NCBI GenBank assembly: GCA_036380435.1
Contig: DASVES010000524.1
Span: 1-5,460, forward strand
Direction of reading: 5' to 3'
Source: DASQDT01 sp036380435
Lineage (GTDB): Bacteria > Acidobacteriota > Blastocatellia > Pyrinomonadales > Pyrinomonadaceae
DNA length: 5,460 nucleotides
Position 1 is the stretch's first letter, and each line of letters begins with the position of its first letter. The notes beneath the pieces were generated by a model. It saw only the letters and a list, made by a program, of their open reading frames with translations. It did not search any database and was not told the DNA's origin. Shown here in pieces: positions 1 to 3,974 of this stretch. Position numbers and translations under genes: made by a program.

Positions 1-42
1 GGCGCCGGTGAGTGCAATGATTAGTCGTTTGTTGCTGCGCAT
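1..42 (-). CDS. cpaB: Probable Flp pilus assembly protein CpaB/RcpC, N-terminal 14 codons only
   Basis: The reverse strand opens with ATG at 42 and reads MRSNKRLIIALTGA up to the window edge. A GGAG box (minus strand, positions 56-53) lies 10 nt before the ATG. Two to three basic residues followed by a hydrophobic stretch is the usual inner-membrane anchor at the start of CpaB/RcpC, the periplasmic SAF-domain protein of Tad/Flp secretion systems. The gene starts 40 nt after the stop of the prepilin peptidase on the same strand, and flp-cpaA-cpaB is a common order in Tad loci. The identity is therefore inferred mainly from position. Only 14 residues are visible, so another membrane-anchored pilus component (for example a TadE-like protein) cannot be excluded. 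Confidence 0.5.
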   Translation of the reverse strand, partial: MRSNKRLIIALTGA

Positions 43-82
43 AACTCAAAATCTCCGATACCGAGGGTCGGCCGTAAGCGCG

Positions 83-607
83 TCAGGCGCGAAAGACGAA
101 CAGCGAAACGAGGCTGCCGACGCAGATAGCCACGCCGTAAGGAATCGTGAACCGGCGATCCGCCGTGGCCTCAAAACGCGGCGGCTTCTGGCCGGAGCAG
201 ACGCTGACGAAGAATTGCAGAACGTTGAGCATCGTCGTCTTGACGGTGCCGGAGTAAATCATTTTGCAGAGGGCCAGGAGTCCGCCGGTCAGCACCACTA
301 CCAAAAGAGCCGGGAGCACGTGCGAGAGACCGACGACCGAGCCGACGGCGGCAAAAAGCTTAACGGCGCCCGCGCCCATCGCGCCGAAGGCGTGGAACAG
401 GAGCATCACGACGAAGGCGAGCGCGAACCCGCCAAGGCTCGAAAGTAAACCTTGAAAGCCGCCGAAGATGGAGTTAACAGTGAGCCCTAAGACCAGCGTG
501 GCCAGAACGAGCTTGTTGGGGATGCGACGATAGCGCGTATCCGTGTAAATAATGGCAATGGACAGACAGGCCAGTAAGATTGCTGTTGTGATGATGGGGG
601 CAGACAT
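83..607 (-). CDS. cpaA: Type IV prepilin peptidase, CpaA/TadV-like (family A24), lacking the second catalytic Asp
   Basis: This is a polytopic inner-membrane protein of 174 aa, the usual size for the short Tad-type peptidases that lack the methyltransferase domain. The family cleaves the leader of Flp prepilins on the cytoplasmic side, using two aspartates. The first is present: D23 in YTDTRYRRIPN (21-31), with the typical RRIPN that follows it. Hydrophobic segments run at about 4-21, 33-48, 55-72, 84-112 and 154-172. The second catalytic motif, normally GxGDxK, reads G78-A79-G80-A81-V82-K83 here, so the Asp is Ala (codon GCC instead of GAC). The rest of the block is well kept. The ATG at 607 places D23 at the usual depth and an in-frame stop lies 21 nt upstream, so no longer start exists. 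It has no Shine-Dalgarno close by; the nearest purine box, GAGGAG (643-638), is 30 nt away. It lies downstream of the pilin gene flp and upstream of probable cpaB. Confidence 0.88.
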   Translation of the reverse strand: MSAPIITTAILLACLSIAIIYTDTRYRRIPNKLVLATLVLGLTVNSIFGGFQGLLSSLGGFALAFVVMLLFHAFGAMGAGAVKLFAAVGSVVGLSHVLPALLVVVLTGGLLALCKMIYSGTVKTTMLNVLQFFVSVCSGQKPPRFEATADRRFTIPYGVAICVGSLVSLFVFRA

Positions 608-660
608 TGCGTAATTCCGACGGGGACATCAGGGTGTCTCCTCTTGGAAGAAAGGGGTCA

Positions 661-697
661 GAGGCGACGGGCCAGCCACTAACCGGCCCGTCGCCTC
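661..697 (-). terminator. Strong hairpin between flp and the prepilin peptidase; attenuator or partial terminator
   Basis: The two arms, 661-673 and 685-697, are perfect 13-bp inverted copies (GAGGCGACGGGCC and its complement) around an 11-nt loop. Read on the minus strand, the stem starts 19 nt after the pilin stop codon and is followed by TGACCCCTTTCTTCC, which is pyrimidine-rich but not a clean U run. In Flp/Tad operons the pilin is needed in large excess over the assembly proteins. A leaky terminator or mRNA-stabilising 3' stem after flp fits that need. Which of the two roles applies cannot be told from sequence. Confidence 0.6.
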
Positions 698-716
698 GCT
701 TATGCGCTGCTTACCA

Positions 717-875
717 CTACGGGGTGACGGCGTCGAGGAGGCGGGTCTCGAGCTGCGTGCCCCAGGCCGAGCCGTAGACGAGCAGCGCAGCCGCGGCGAC
801 CAGGCCGGCGATGGCTGCGTACTCGAGGGTTTCCATACCGGACTCGTCACGAAGGAAGTTCTTGATTCTCTGCAT
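717..875 (-). CDS. flp: Flp/Fap-type major pilin, class IVb prepilin (52 aa)
   Basis: The 52-residue protein has a short basic leader (MQRIKNFLRDESG), then METLEYAAIAGLVAAAALLV. This matches the Flp motif: cleavage after G13, hydrophobic residue at +1, Glu at +5 (E18) and Tyr at +6 (Y19), followed by one hydrophobic helix at about 20-34 and a short hydrophilic tail ending in LLDAVTP. Mature Flp pilins of about 40 aa form the bundled pili of Tad systems used in surface attachment. A TAGGAG ribosome site (890-885) stands 9 nt before the ATG. The gene is the first of a minus-strand cluster with the prepilin peptidase and probable cpaB, consistent with substrate and processing enzyme encoded together. 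It is easily missed because of its length; a longer ORF in another frame (629-898) overlaps it but is a shadow. Confidence 0.93.
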   Translation of the reverse strand: MQRIKNFLRDESGMETLEYAAIAGLVAAAALLVYGSAWGTQLETRLLDAVTP

Positions 876-925
876 TGTCTTTTTCTCCTAAATCCCAATT
901 TGGGGGGTCAAGTTTTTGCTGTCTT

Positions 926-964
926 AGTCCTGCGTCCTTTCGCGCACCGCCTGGGCGCAGGACT
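926..964 (-). promoter_or_regulatory. Long inverted repeat upstream of flp
   Basis: AGTCCTGCG at 926-934 pairs perfectly with CGCAGGACT at 956-964. Three further pairs (935-937 with 953-955, one of them G-T) extend the stem to 12 bp around a 15-nt loop. It lies 51-89 nt upstream of the flp start codon. On the minus strand it is followed by AAGACAGCAAAAACTT, which does not look like a terminator tail. It could be a 5' UTR stabiliser or a binding site for a dimeric regulator. I found no convincing sigma-70 promoter next to it. Confidence 0.4.
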
Positions 965-1066
965 TCGGACAACGGGATAAGTTTCAGGGCGTTTCAACCG
1001 ACGGCGCCGTGTGCGTGACGGCTTCTACGACACTGAGCGAGGCGTTGCGTGCGTTCCCCTCGATAC

Positions 1067-1099
1067 TTCAGTCATCAACGAAACAGATTCAGTCACCAA
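1067..1099. repeat. Two 12-bp direct repeats spaced exactly two helical turns
   Basis: TTCAGTCATCAA at 1067-1078 recurs as TTCAGTCACCAA at 1088-1099 with one mismatch and a start-to-start distance of 21 bp. That spacing puts both copies on the same face of the helix, as in tandem sites bound by response regulators of the OmpR/NarL classes. On the minus strand, towards flp, each copy reads TTGRTGACTGAA and lies about 200 nt upstream of the flp start. No regulator can be assigned. Confidence 0.35.
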
Positions 1100-1184
1100 G
1101 CATGTGCGGCATAATAGCGGCGCGGGGGCAATCGCGCATCGGACAATGCGATTATTCCGTGTGGGCGCTTACAACCATTTTTCA

Positions 1185-1220
1185 GGGGGGGAGGGGGCAG
1201 AATGCCCTAGTAGGTGGGGG
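1185..1220 (+). other. G-rich tract with G-quadruplex potential
   Basis: The plus strand carries seven G (1185-1191), one A, five G (1193-1197), then after 15 nt GG T and five G (1216-1220). The first run can be split, so four runs of three or more G are available with loops of 1, 1 and 18 nt. The complementary C-rich strand would be the mRNA-sense strand for the flp direction. Structure formation is an inference from base composition only. Confidence 0.3.
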
Positions 1221-1378
1221 CACATTTGTGCCAAGCGCACATCCAATCCAGTCGGATGGCGGCGACTTCAATGTGGGCGACCGCCGGCGGGATTCCAACA
1301 GAGGACAGGCTCGTGAGCTTTTACTTTACTATTAGCCAATGCCACGTGAGCGTACCCGGCGCGCCTGCACGGCCGTGA

Positions 1379-1414
1379 AGGCATGTTCCCTGACGCGCCC
1401 TCCCGAACATGCTT
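1379..1414. repeat. Inverted repeat GCATGTTC/GAACATGC
   Basis: GCATGTTC at 1381-1388 and GAACATGC at 1405-1412 are exact reverse complements 16 nt apart. Two outer pairs, A1379-T1414 and a G-T pair, extend the stem to about 10 bp. It lies deep in the intergenic region with no U run on either side, so it is not a terminator. It could be a hairpin in an unrecognised transcript or two half-sites for a dimeric protein. Confidence 0.3.
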
Positions 1415-1572
1415 CGGGGCCGCAGTCGAGTGCCGTTCCCGGCTCGGAGTGCTCGGCTTCAGAGGGGTAGTGGTAGAGGCTGAAACTTCAGTTGGGGCTT
1501 ATTGGCAGGGGGAATTTAGACACCACTTGCAGCGTCGCGGGGAGCATTGGGGCGCCGGGGCCATGTTGACGC

Positions 1573-1689
1573 CTATTTTGTGATGAGCGGGTGGGGGCGC
1601 CTTACCCCCTGCGCCTGATCGGCGCGGGCGCCGACCTCCTCGTGGACGGTCTGGCGGCGCGCGACGGCGTCACTGCTGACCCTGTCCTG
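1573..1689 (-). other. Likely true 3' end of the secreted-protein gene in a shifted frame
   Basis: From the CAG at 1689-1687 the shifted minus-strand frame runs 38 codons to TAG at 1575-1573, starting QDRVSSDAVARRQTVHEEVG. Counting 28 codons over the stretch shared with the annotated tail, about 93% of third, 86% of first and 50% of second positions are G or C, the normal order for a GC-rich gene. The annotated frame gives the implausible order position 2, then 3, then 1. Restoring one C in TCC|AGG near 1689-1690 (TCCCAG) would join both parts into one protein of about 164 aa. It may be a sequencing or assembly error, or a real frameshift mutation. Confidence 0.45.
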
Positions 1690-2069
1690 GAGTAGGCGGC
1701 GGTGTACTTCAACACCTCGTCCACGGGGTGGTAGACGACGGGGCCTCTCGCGTCCGCCTCGGCGGCGGACACCCCATGTGGCGCCTTGACCATCGCCAAC
1801 AGGACGGAGTCGGGCACGCCCTTCGACTTGAGTTCAGCCAGGAGCGGCGGGAAAGTGTCGAAGTTGCAGGACGAGATGCGGATCTTCTCGAGAATGACTT
1901 CGGGGGCGATCTTCGCCCTCACCATCATCATGACATGTTTGTTCTCGAGGATGATCGGGGAGGCAGGCTCAGCGCCGTCCTCCTGCGCGGAAACGGTCAA
2001 GGCCCCGGCGGCGGTCAGGGCCAGGAGAAGGACGGCGGCGAATGCATGCTGGGCCGAGAGGCGTTTCAT
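1602..2069 (-). CDS. Secreted small protein with repeat-like 'N..V..MV...FD...L..LK..GVPD' motif
   Basis: The 155-aa product begins with a clear Sec signal peptide: MKR, a hydrophobic core at about 9-25 and a likely signal-peptidase I site VSA|QE after residue 28. Residues 43-95 carry N43, V46, MMMV (47-50), VILEKI (58-63), C68, F70-D71, then L80 and GVPD (84-87) and AM (92-93). I recognise this spacing from short secreted proteins in Acidobacteriota; I know no biochemical function. AAGGAG (2082-2077) sits 7 nt before the ATG, and an extended -10 lies at 2109-2101. Codon use is coding-like up to about residue 126, but the last ~28 codons are not. Their Arg/Pro/Ser-rich tail shows highest GC at codon position 2, and another frame fits better, so the 3' end is probably frame-shifted (see the entry at 1573-1689). 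Confidence 0.75.
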   Translation of the reverse strand: MKRLSAQHAFAAVLLLALTAAGALTVSAQEDGAEPASPIILENKHVMMMVRAKIAPEVILEKIRISSCNFDTFPPLLAELKSKGVPDSVLLAMVKAPHGVSAAEADARGPVVYHPVDEVLKYTAAYSRTGSAVTPSRAARPSTRRSAPAPIRRRG

Positions 2070-2100
2070 GGGGGCGCTCCTTTCAATTCAGGGCGCATAA

Positions 2101-2109
2101 GATATAACA
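2101..2109 (-). promoter_or_regulatory. Extended -10 promoter of the secreted-protein gene
   Basis: On the minus strand the sequence TGTTATATC (2109-2101) has TG-N before TATATC, an extended -10 box of the sigma-70 type. Transcription would start near 2094, leaving about 25 nt of leader that contains the AAGGAG ribosome site. No good -35 stands at 16-18 bp, which is common for extended -10 promoters. The same CTGTTATA core occurs at the promoter at 3161-3169. Confidence 0.45.
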
Positions 2110-2191
2110 GTCGGCCTCGTCGCACAATGCACAAGCGGCCCAATTTGCAAAAGAAAGTATTGACACAAGTGTGCCGGAGAAGGAACCCGAC

Positions 2192-2284
2192 GTGGCTCTC
2201 CCGGACATCTTCCTCAAGCACGAGAAGCGCACTGACTTCCTCCCGCGGGTCTTTGCGGCAGACAAGGGGCTAACACGGCTGTAA
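2192..2284 (+). CDS. Candidate small protein, 30 aa, unknown
   Basis: The GTG at 2192 follows AAGGA (2180-2184) with 7 nt spacing and opens a frame starting VALPDIFLKHEKRTDFLPRV and ending in TAA at 2282-2284. An in-frame GTG at 2171 would give 37 residues but has no ribosome site. In the 37-codon version, about 81% of third, 73% of first and 35% of second positions are G or C, which is the expected pattern for coding DNA here. The product is soluble and charged (KHEKR), with no signal peptide or membrane segment. I do not recognise it. It could be a genuine small protein or the surviving fragment of a decayed gene. No clear promoter is seen, although TTGACA occurs at 2160-2165. Confidence 0.35.
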   Translation: MALPDIFLKHEKRTDFLPRVFAADKGLTRL

Positions 2285-2436
2285 TCTTTTAACGCACGTG
2301 GCCGGGTCCGCCGGACGGTCTTTGCCCCCGCAAGAGTCACATAATCTGTCAGCGCCCCCGGCCCGCTTCACGTCAGGCACTCAGAAACTCCTGTAAAATC
2401 CCCCGACTTCTCCCCTGCGAGCCTGCGTCGCCCGGC

Positions 2437-2452
2437 TGGCACACGTCTTGAA
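2437..2452 (+). promoter_or_regulatory. Near-consensus sigma-54 (-24/-12) promoter
   Basis: TGGCAC at 2437-2442 is a perfect -24 element. Five bases later TTGAA (2448-2452) occupies the -12 position, where TTGCA/T is expected. Spacing is exact and the only core mismatch is A for the C of the -12 GC. Transcription would begin near 2463, about 45 nt before the ATG of the small ORF at 2508. Sigma-54 promoters need an enhancer-binding activator; no such gene is in the window. The imperfect -12 keeps confidence moderate. Confidence 0.4.
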
Positions 2453-2471
2453 TGCGGCAGAGCCGTTGGCC

Positions 2472-2498
2472 TCCCCCACGCCTTCACCGAAAGGGGGA
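2472..2498 (+). promoter_or_regulatory. Hairpin covering the ribosome-binding site of the 24-codon ORF
   Basis: TCCCCC (2472-2477) pairs with GGGGGA (2493-2498) around a 15-nt loop. The right arm is also the only plausible Shine-Dalgarno sequence for the ATG at 2508 (9 nt away). Folding would block ribosome access, so translation of the small ORF could depend on the loop being opened. No known riboswitch or thermometer class is recognised. Confidence 0.35.
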
Positions 2499-2507
2499 AG
2501 ACCGACC

Positions 2508-2582
2508 ATGACACTGGCTCTTTCGATACTCTTCTTCTTCAACTTCTACACGAGACTCCGCGACAGCGAGGTCGGGAGGTAA
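2508..2582 (+). CDS. Candidate hydrophobic micropeptide, 24 aa, upstream of the M50 protease
   Basis: ATG at 2508 to TAA at 2580-2582 encodes MTLALSILFFFNFYTRLRDS followed by EVGR: a hydrophobic half (2-14, with three consecutive Phe) and a charged C-terminal tail. That is the layout of a one-pass membrane micropeptide with its tail in the cytoplasm. About 79% of third codon positions are G or C. A GGGGGA ribosome site is present but lies in a hairpin. It lies directly behind the sigma-54-like promoter and 31 nt ahead of the M50 protease, so the two are likely co-transcribed. A membrane micropeptide next to an intramembrane protease could be its substrate, its regulator or a translational leader; these roles are inference. 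It is too short to match to any family by eye. Confidence 0.45.
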   Translation: MTLALSILFFFNFYTRLRDSEVGR

Positions 2583-2613
2583 AGCGGCCCGCGCCGCCGC
2601 AAAGGACACCCAT

Positions 2614-3114
2614 ATGACCTTCGCTCTCCTGCTCGCCGCCTACACCGCCGCCGCCCTGCTCGTCCACGAGCTCGGCCATCTGGCCGCCGCGCGCTTCTGC
2701 CGCGTCCCCGCCAAGGAGCTTGCGCTCGGGCTTGGGCCTGCGCTGCTGCGCGTTAACCTGCGCGGCTTCACCTTCAGCATCCGCGCCCTCCCGCTCGGCT
2801 CCTTCGTGCGGCTCGACGGCTCTGAGCTGAGTGAGAGGACGACGGGGCAGAAGCTCCTCGTCCATCTGGGCGGGGTGCTCTCGAACGCGCTGGTCGGCGT
2901 GCTCTTCCTCAGCCACCCCTTCGGCTGGCTCAACCTCCTGATTGCCGCCGGCAACCTCCTGCCGCTCTATCAGCACGACGGCTGGAAGTGCGGCCTCGTC
3001 CTGATGCGCGCGCTCGTGGGGCGGACGAGCCGCCCGGCGGAACAGTTATTCACCTTCTCGGGCGGGTTTATAAGTCTCGTCATCATCCTGGCCATCATCC
3101 GGCTAAGCTCCTAG
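2614..3114 (+). CDS. Compact site-2-protease-type intramembrane zinc metalloprotease (M50), without PDZ domain
   Basis: H18-E19-L20-G21-H22 in the first membrane segment (about 4-28) is the zinc-binding HExxH with the catalytic Glu. The family's second metal motif is NLLP (114-117) followed by D122-G123, the counterpart of the usual NxxPxxxLDGG, here in the form YQHDGW. RALPLGSFVRLDG (57-69) matches the PLGGYV segment of RseP/SpoIVFB proteins. Further membrane segments lie at about 81-99, 102-118 and 146-163. At 166 aa it is much shorter than RseP (about 450 aa) and has no PDZ domain, so it resembles a minimal protease core. Members cut transmembrane substrates, often anti-sigma factors or membrane-held regulators. 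AAAGGA (2601-2606) stands 7 nt before the ATG. Substrate unknown; the upstream micropeptide is one candidate. Confidence 0.88.
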   Translation: MTFALLLAAYTAAALLVHELGHLAAARFCRVPAKELALGLGPALLRVNLRGFTFSIRALPLGSFVRLDGSELSERTTGQKLLVHLGGVLSNALVGVLFLSHPFGWLNLLIAAGNLLPLYQHDGWKCGLVLMRALVGRTSRPAEQLFTFSGGFISLVIILAIIRLSS

Positions 3115-3160
3115 GCTAATCCCAACGCACGGGTCGTATAGTCGCCGGGCGCGCGGCTGC

Positions 3161-3169
3161 TGTTATAAT
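3161..3169 (+). promoter_or_regulatory. Extended -10 promoter of the zinc-ribbon protein gene
   Basis: TGTTATAAT is a perfect extended -10 (TG-N-TATAAT). Transcription would begin 7-8 nt later, at 3176-3177, which is the ATG at 3177. The mRNA would then have no leader. No good -35 is visible 16-18 bp upstream, and the stop of the protease gene is 46 nt away. Confidence 0.6.
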
Positions 3170-3176
3170 GGCGGCC

Positions 3177-3794
3177 ATGAAACGTTGCCCCTCCTGCGGC
3201 GAGTCGTACGGCGACGGAGTGAAGTTCTGCGACGGCGACGGGACGCCGCTCGTCGCCGAGTTCGCGCCGGCCGAAGGGCGCCAGACGCGTTGGGGCGCGT
3301 TGGGCGTCGGGCTGGCCCTCGGGGTGGCGGTGTGCGTCGCGGCCTTCGTCCTCTACCGCGTCGCCACGCGAGATGATAAAGGGGCCACCGTCGCTACCTC
3401 CCCTTCCTCGACGCCCGTCCGTGACGCGCCGCCGCCGCCGGTGCGCCATGCCGCGGCAGAGCCGGACACCCCGACCCCGACCCCGTCGCCGGAGGCGACG
3501 CCGAGTCTTTCGCCAACACCCGTCCCGACGCCGACGCCGCCCAAGAGCGAGGAGGACAGCCTCGACATCCTGAGCAACTCGCCGGCCCGGACAGGCGGCC
3601 CCGAAGCGCGCGCCGACGCCCGCGTGATATTTCATCTGACTGACGGCGCCAGCGTCGAAGCGGAGGACGCGTGGAAGGCGCCGGGCGGGGCGTGGTATCG
3701 CCGGGGCGGAGTTTTGGAGTGGCTGGAGCGTTCCCGCATCCGCTCCGTCGAACGCCGCGCCGCGCCGACGCCCGCTCCCTCGGCCCCACAGTGA
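3177..3794 (+). CDS. Membrane-anchored zinc-ribbon protein with Pro/Thr-rich linker
   Basis: From ATG 3177 the product has 205 aa and starts MKRCPSCG. Residues 1-26 form a small zinc ribbon: CPSC (4-7) and C18, with FCDGDGTPL; the fourth ligand is not a Cys, as in many proteins of this type. A single membrane helix follows (about 40-60, flanked by R38 and R61), then a linker rich in Pro, Thr and Ala (about 70-130) that includes hexanucleotide CCCCGA repeats at 3469-3486. A C-terminal module (about 147-193) carries DGASVEAEDAW and WYRRGGVLEWLE, probably outside the membrane. ATG 3168 is also in frame (208 aa) but lies inside the TATAAT box, and no ribosome site precedes either ATG. The 3177 start fits a leaderless mRNA and the family's usual N-terminus. 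I know no function; it looks like a cytoplasmic sensor joined to an envelope domain. Confidence 0.82.
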   Translation: MKRCPSCGESYGDGVKFCDGDGTPLVAEFAPAEGRQTRWGALGVGLALGVAVCVAAFVLYRVATRDDKGATVATSPSSTPVRDAPPPPVRHAAAEPDTPTPTPSPEATPSLSPTPVPTPTPPKSEEDSLDILSNSPARTGGPEARADARVIFHLTDGASVEAEDAWKAPGGAWYRRGGVLEWLERSRIRSVERRAAPTPAPSAPQ

Positions 3795-3804
3795 TCGTCA
3801 CGCT

Positions 3805-3828
3805 GAAAAACGTGTGGCCCGGTTTTTC
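3805..3828 (+). terminator. Possible terminator after the zinc-ribbon gene (weak)
   Basis: GAAAAAC (3805-3811) and GTTTTTC (3822-3828) pair over 7 bp around a 10-nt loop, 10 nt after the stop codon. The T run (3823-3827) forms part of the stem, so it may work in either direction. The stem is AT-rich, unlike a classical intrinsic terminator. Confidence 0.3.
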
Positions 3829-3839
3829 TCGCGCGCCCG

Positions 3840-3851
3840 CCGAACGTTCGG
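3840..3851. repeat. Perfect 12-bp palindrome CCGAACGTTCGG
   Basis: The sequence is its own reverse complement over 12 bp and lies between the zinc-ribbon stop and the kinase promoter, about 85 bp upstream of its -10 box. Its size suits an operator for a dimeric regulator. The CCGAA/TTCGG arms recur in the kinase 5' UTR hairpin (3975-3998). Confidence 0.3.
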
Positions 3852-3879
3852 ACTGACGCAGTAGAAAACGGATCCGGCC

Positions 3880-3905
3880 GGGGCGGGGCCGCGCGCCTTT
3901 TCTTT
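3880..3905 (+). terminator. Possible intrinsic terminator before the kinase promoter (weak)
   Basis: GGGGCG (3880-3885) can pair with CGCCTT (3894-3899, two G-U pairs) around an 8-nt loop, and is followed by TCTTT, so TTTTCTTT (3898-3905) supplies a U-rich end. It would stop readthrough from the zinc-ribbon gene. An alternative 5-bp stem, CGGCC/GGCCG (3875-3891), competes with it. Confidence 0.3.
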
Positions 3906-3932
3906 ACAGCCGGGGCGTCAGCACAAAAGCGC

Positions 3933-3938
3933 TATAAT
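3933..3938 (+). promoter_or_regulatory. -10 box of the histidine kinase promoter
   Basis: A perfect TATAAT is preceded by GC and followed by an AT-rich AAATG. Transcription would start near 3945, giving a leader of about 97 nt that carries the hairpin at 3975-3998. TTTACA at 3903-3908 is 24 bp away, too far to act as a -35, so the upstream element is unclear. Confidence 0.5.
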
Positions 3939-3974
3939 AAATGCGTCGGCACTCTGCTGCCGCCGGGGGAGTGG

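Larger units (their letters stand above)
899..1572. other. Intergenic region of about 670 bp without a convincing gene
   Basis: No reading frame here combines a ribosome site, high GC at the third codon position and recognisable protein features. Frames at 1009-1335, 1011-1316 and 1383-1583 (plus) are open, but their codon use is mixed and unlike the neighbours. The region is less GC-rich than the flanking genes and is bounded by two minus-strand units: flp on the left and the secreted protein on the right. It contains the hairpin at 926-964, phased direct repeats at 1067-1099, a G-rich tract at 1185-1220, a small GGCACA/TGTGCC palindrome at 1219-1232, an inverted repeat at 1379-1414 and a CTGAA/TTCAG palindrome at 1480-1491. 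This density of symmetric elements suits a regulatory region for the Flp operon or an unrecognised RNA. Confidence 0.5.

Noticed and set aside
629..898. Minus-strand frame of 89 codons
   Set aside because: It overlaps the clear Flp pilin in another frame; the Ser/Arg/Pro-rich translation is typical of a shadow.
1219..1234. TGGCACAAATGTGCC on the minus strand as a sigma-54 promoter for flp
   Set aside because: The distance from GG to GC is one base too short, and the site is explained by the GGCACA/TGTGCC palindrome.
1009..1335. Open frame of 108 codons on the plus strand in the gap right of flp
   Set aside because: No ribosome site before its GTG, mixed third-position use unlike the neighbours, and a G-run region translated as Gly/Arg. 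No recognisable protein features.
1593..1609. GGGGG/CCCCC stem at the stop of the secreted-protein gene as a terminator
   Set aside because: Only 5 bp, no U run on either strand, and it overlaps the coding region of the more likely shifted frame.
894..2147. Shared 9-mer CCCAATTTG upstream of flp (894-902) and of the secreted-protein gene (2139-2147)
   Set aside because: Many 9-mer matches are expected by chance in a window of this length, and the positions relative to the genes differ.
2083..2340. 85-codon minus-strand frame upstream of the secreted-protein gene
   Set aside because: No ribosome site, no coding composition, and it covers the promoter of the secreted-protein gene and the small plus-strand ORF.
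3111..3635. 174-codon minus-strand frame opposite the zinc-ribbon gene
   Set aside because: Arg/Gly-rich low-complexity translation caused by the GC-rich Pro/Thr linker on the other strand.
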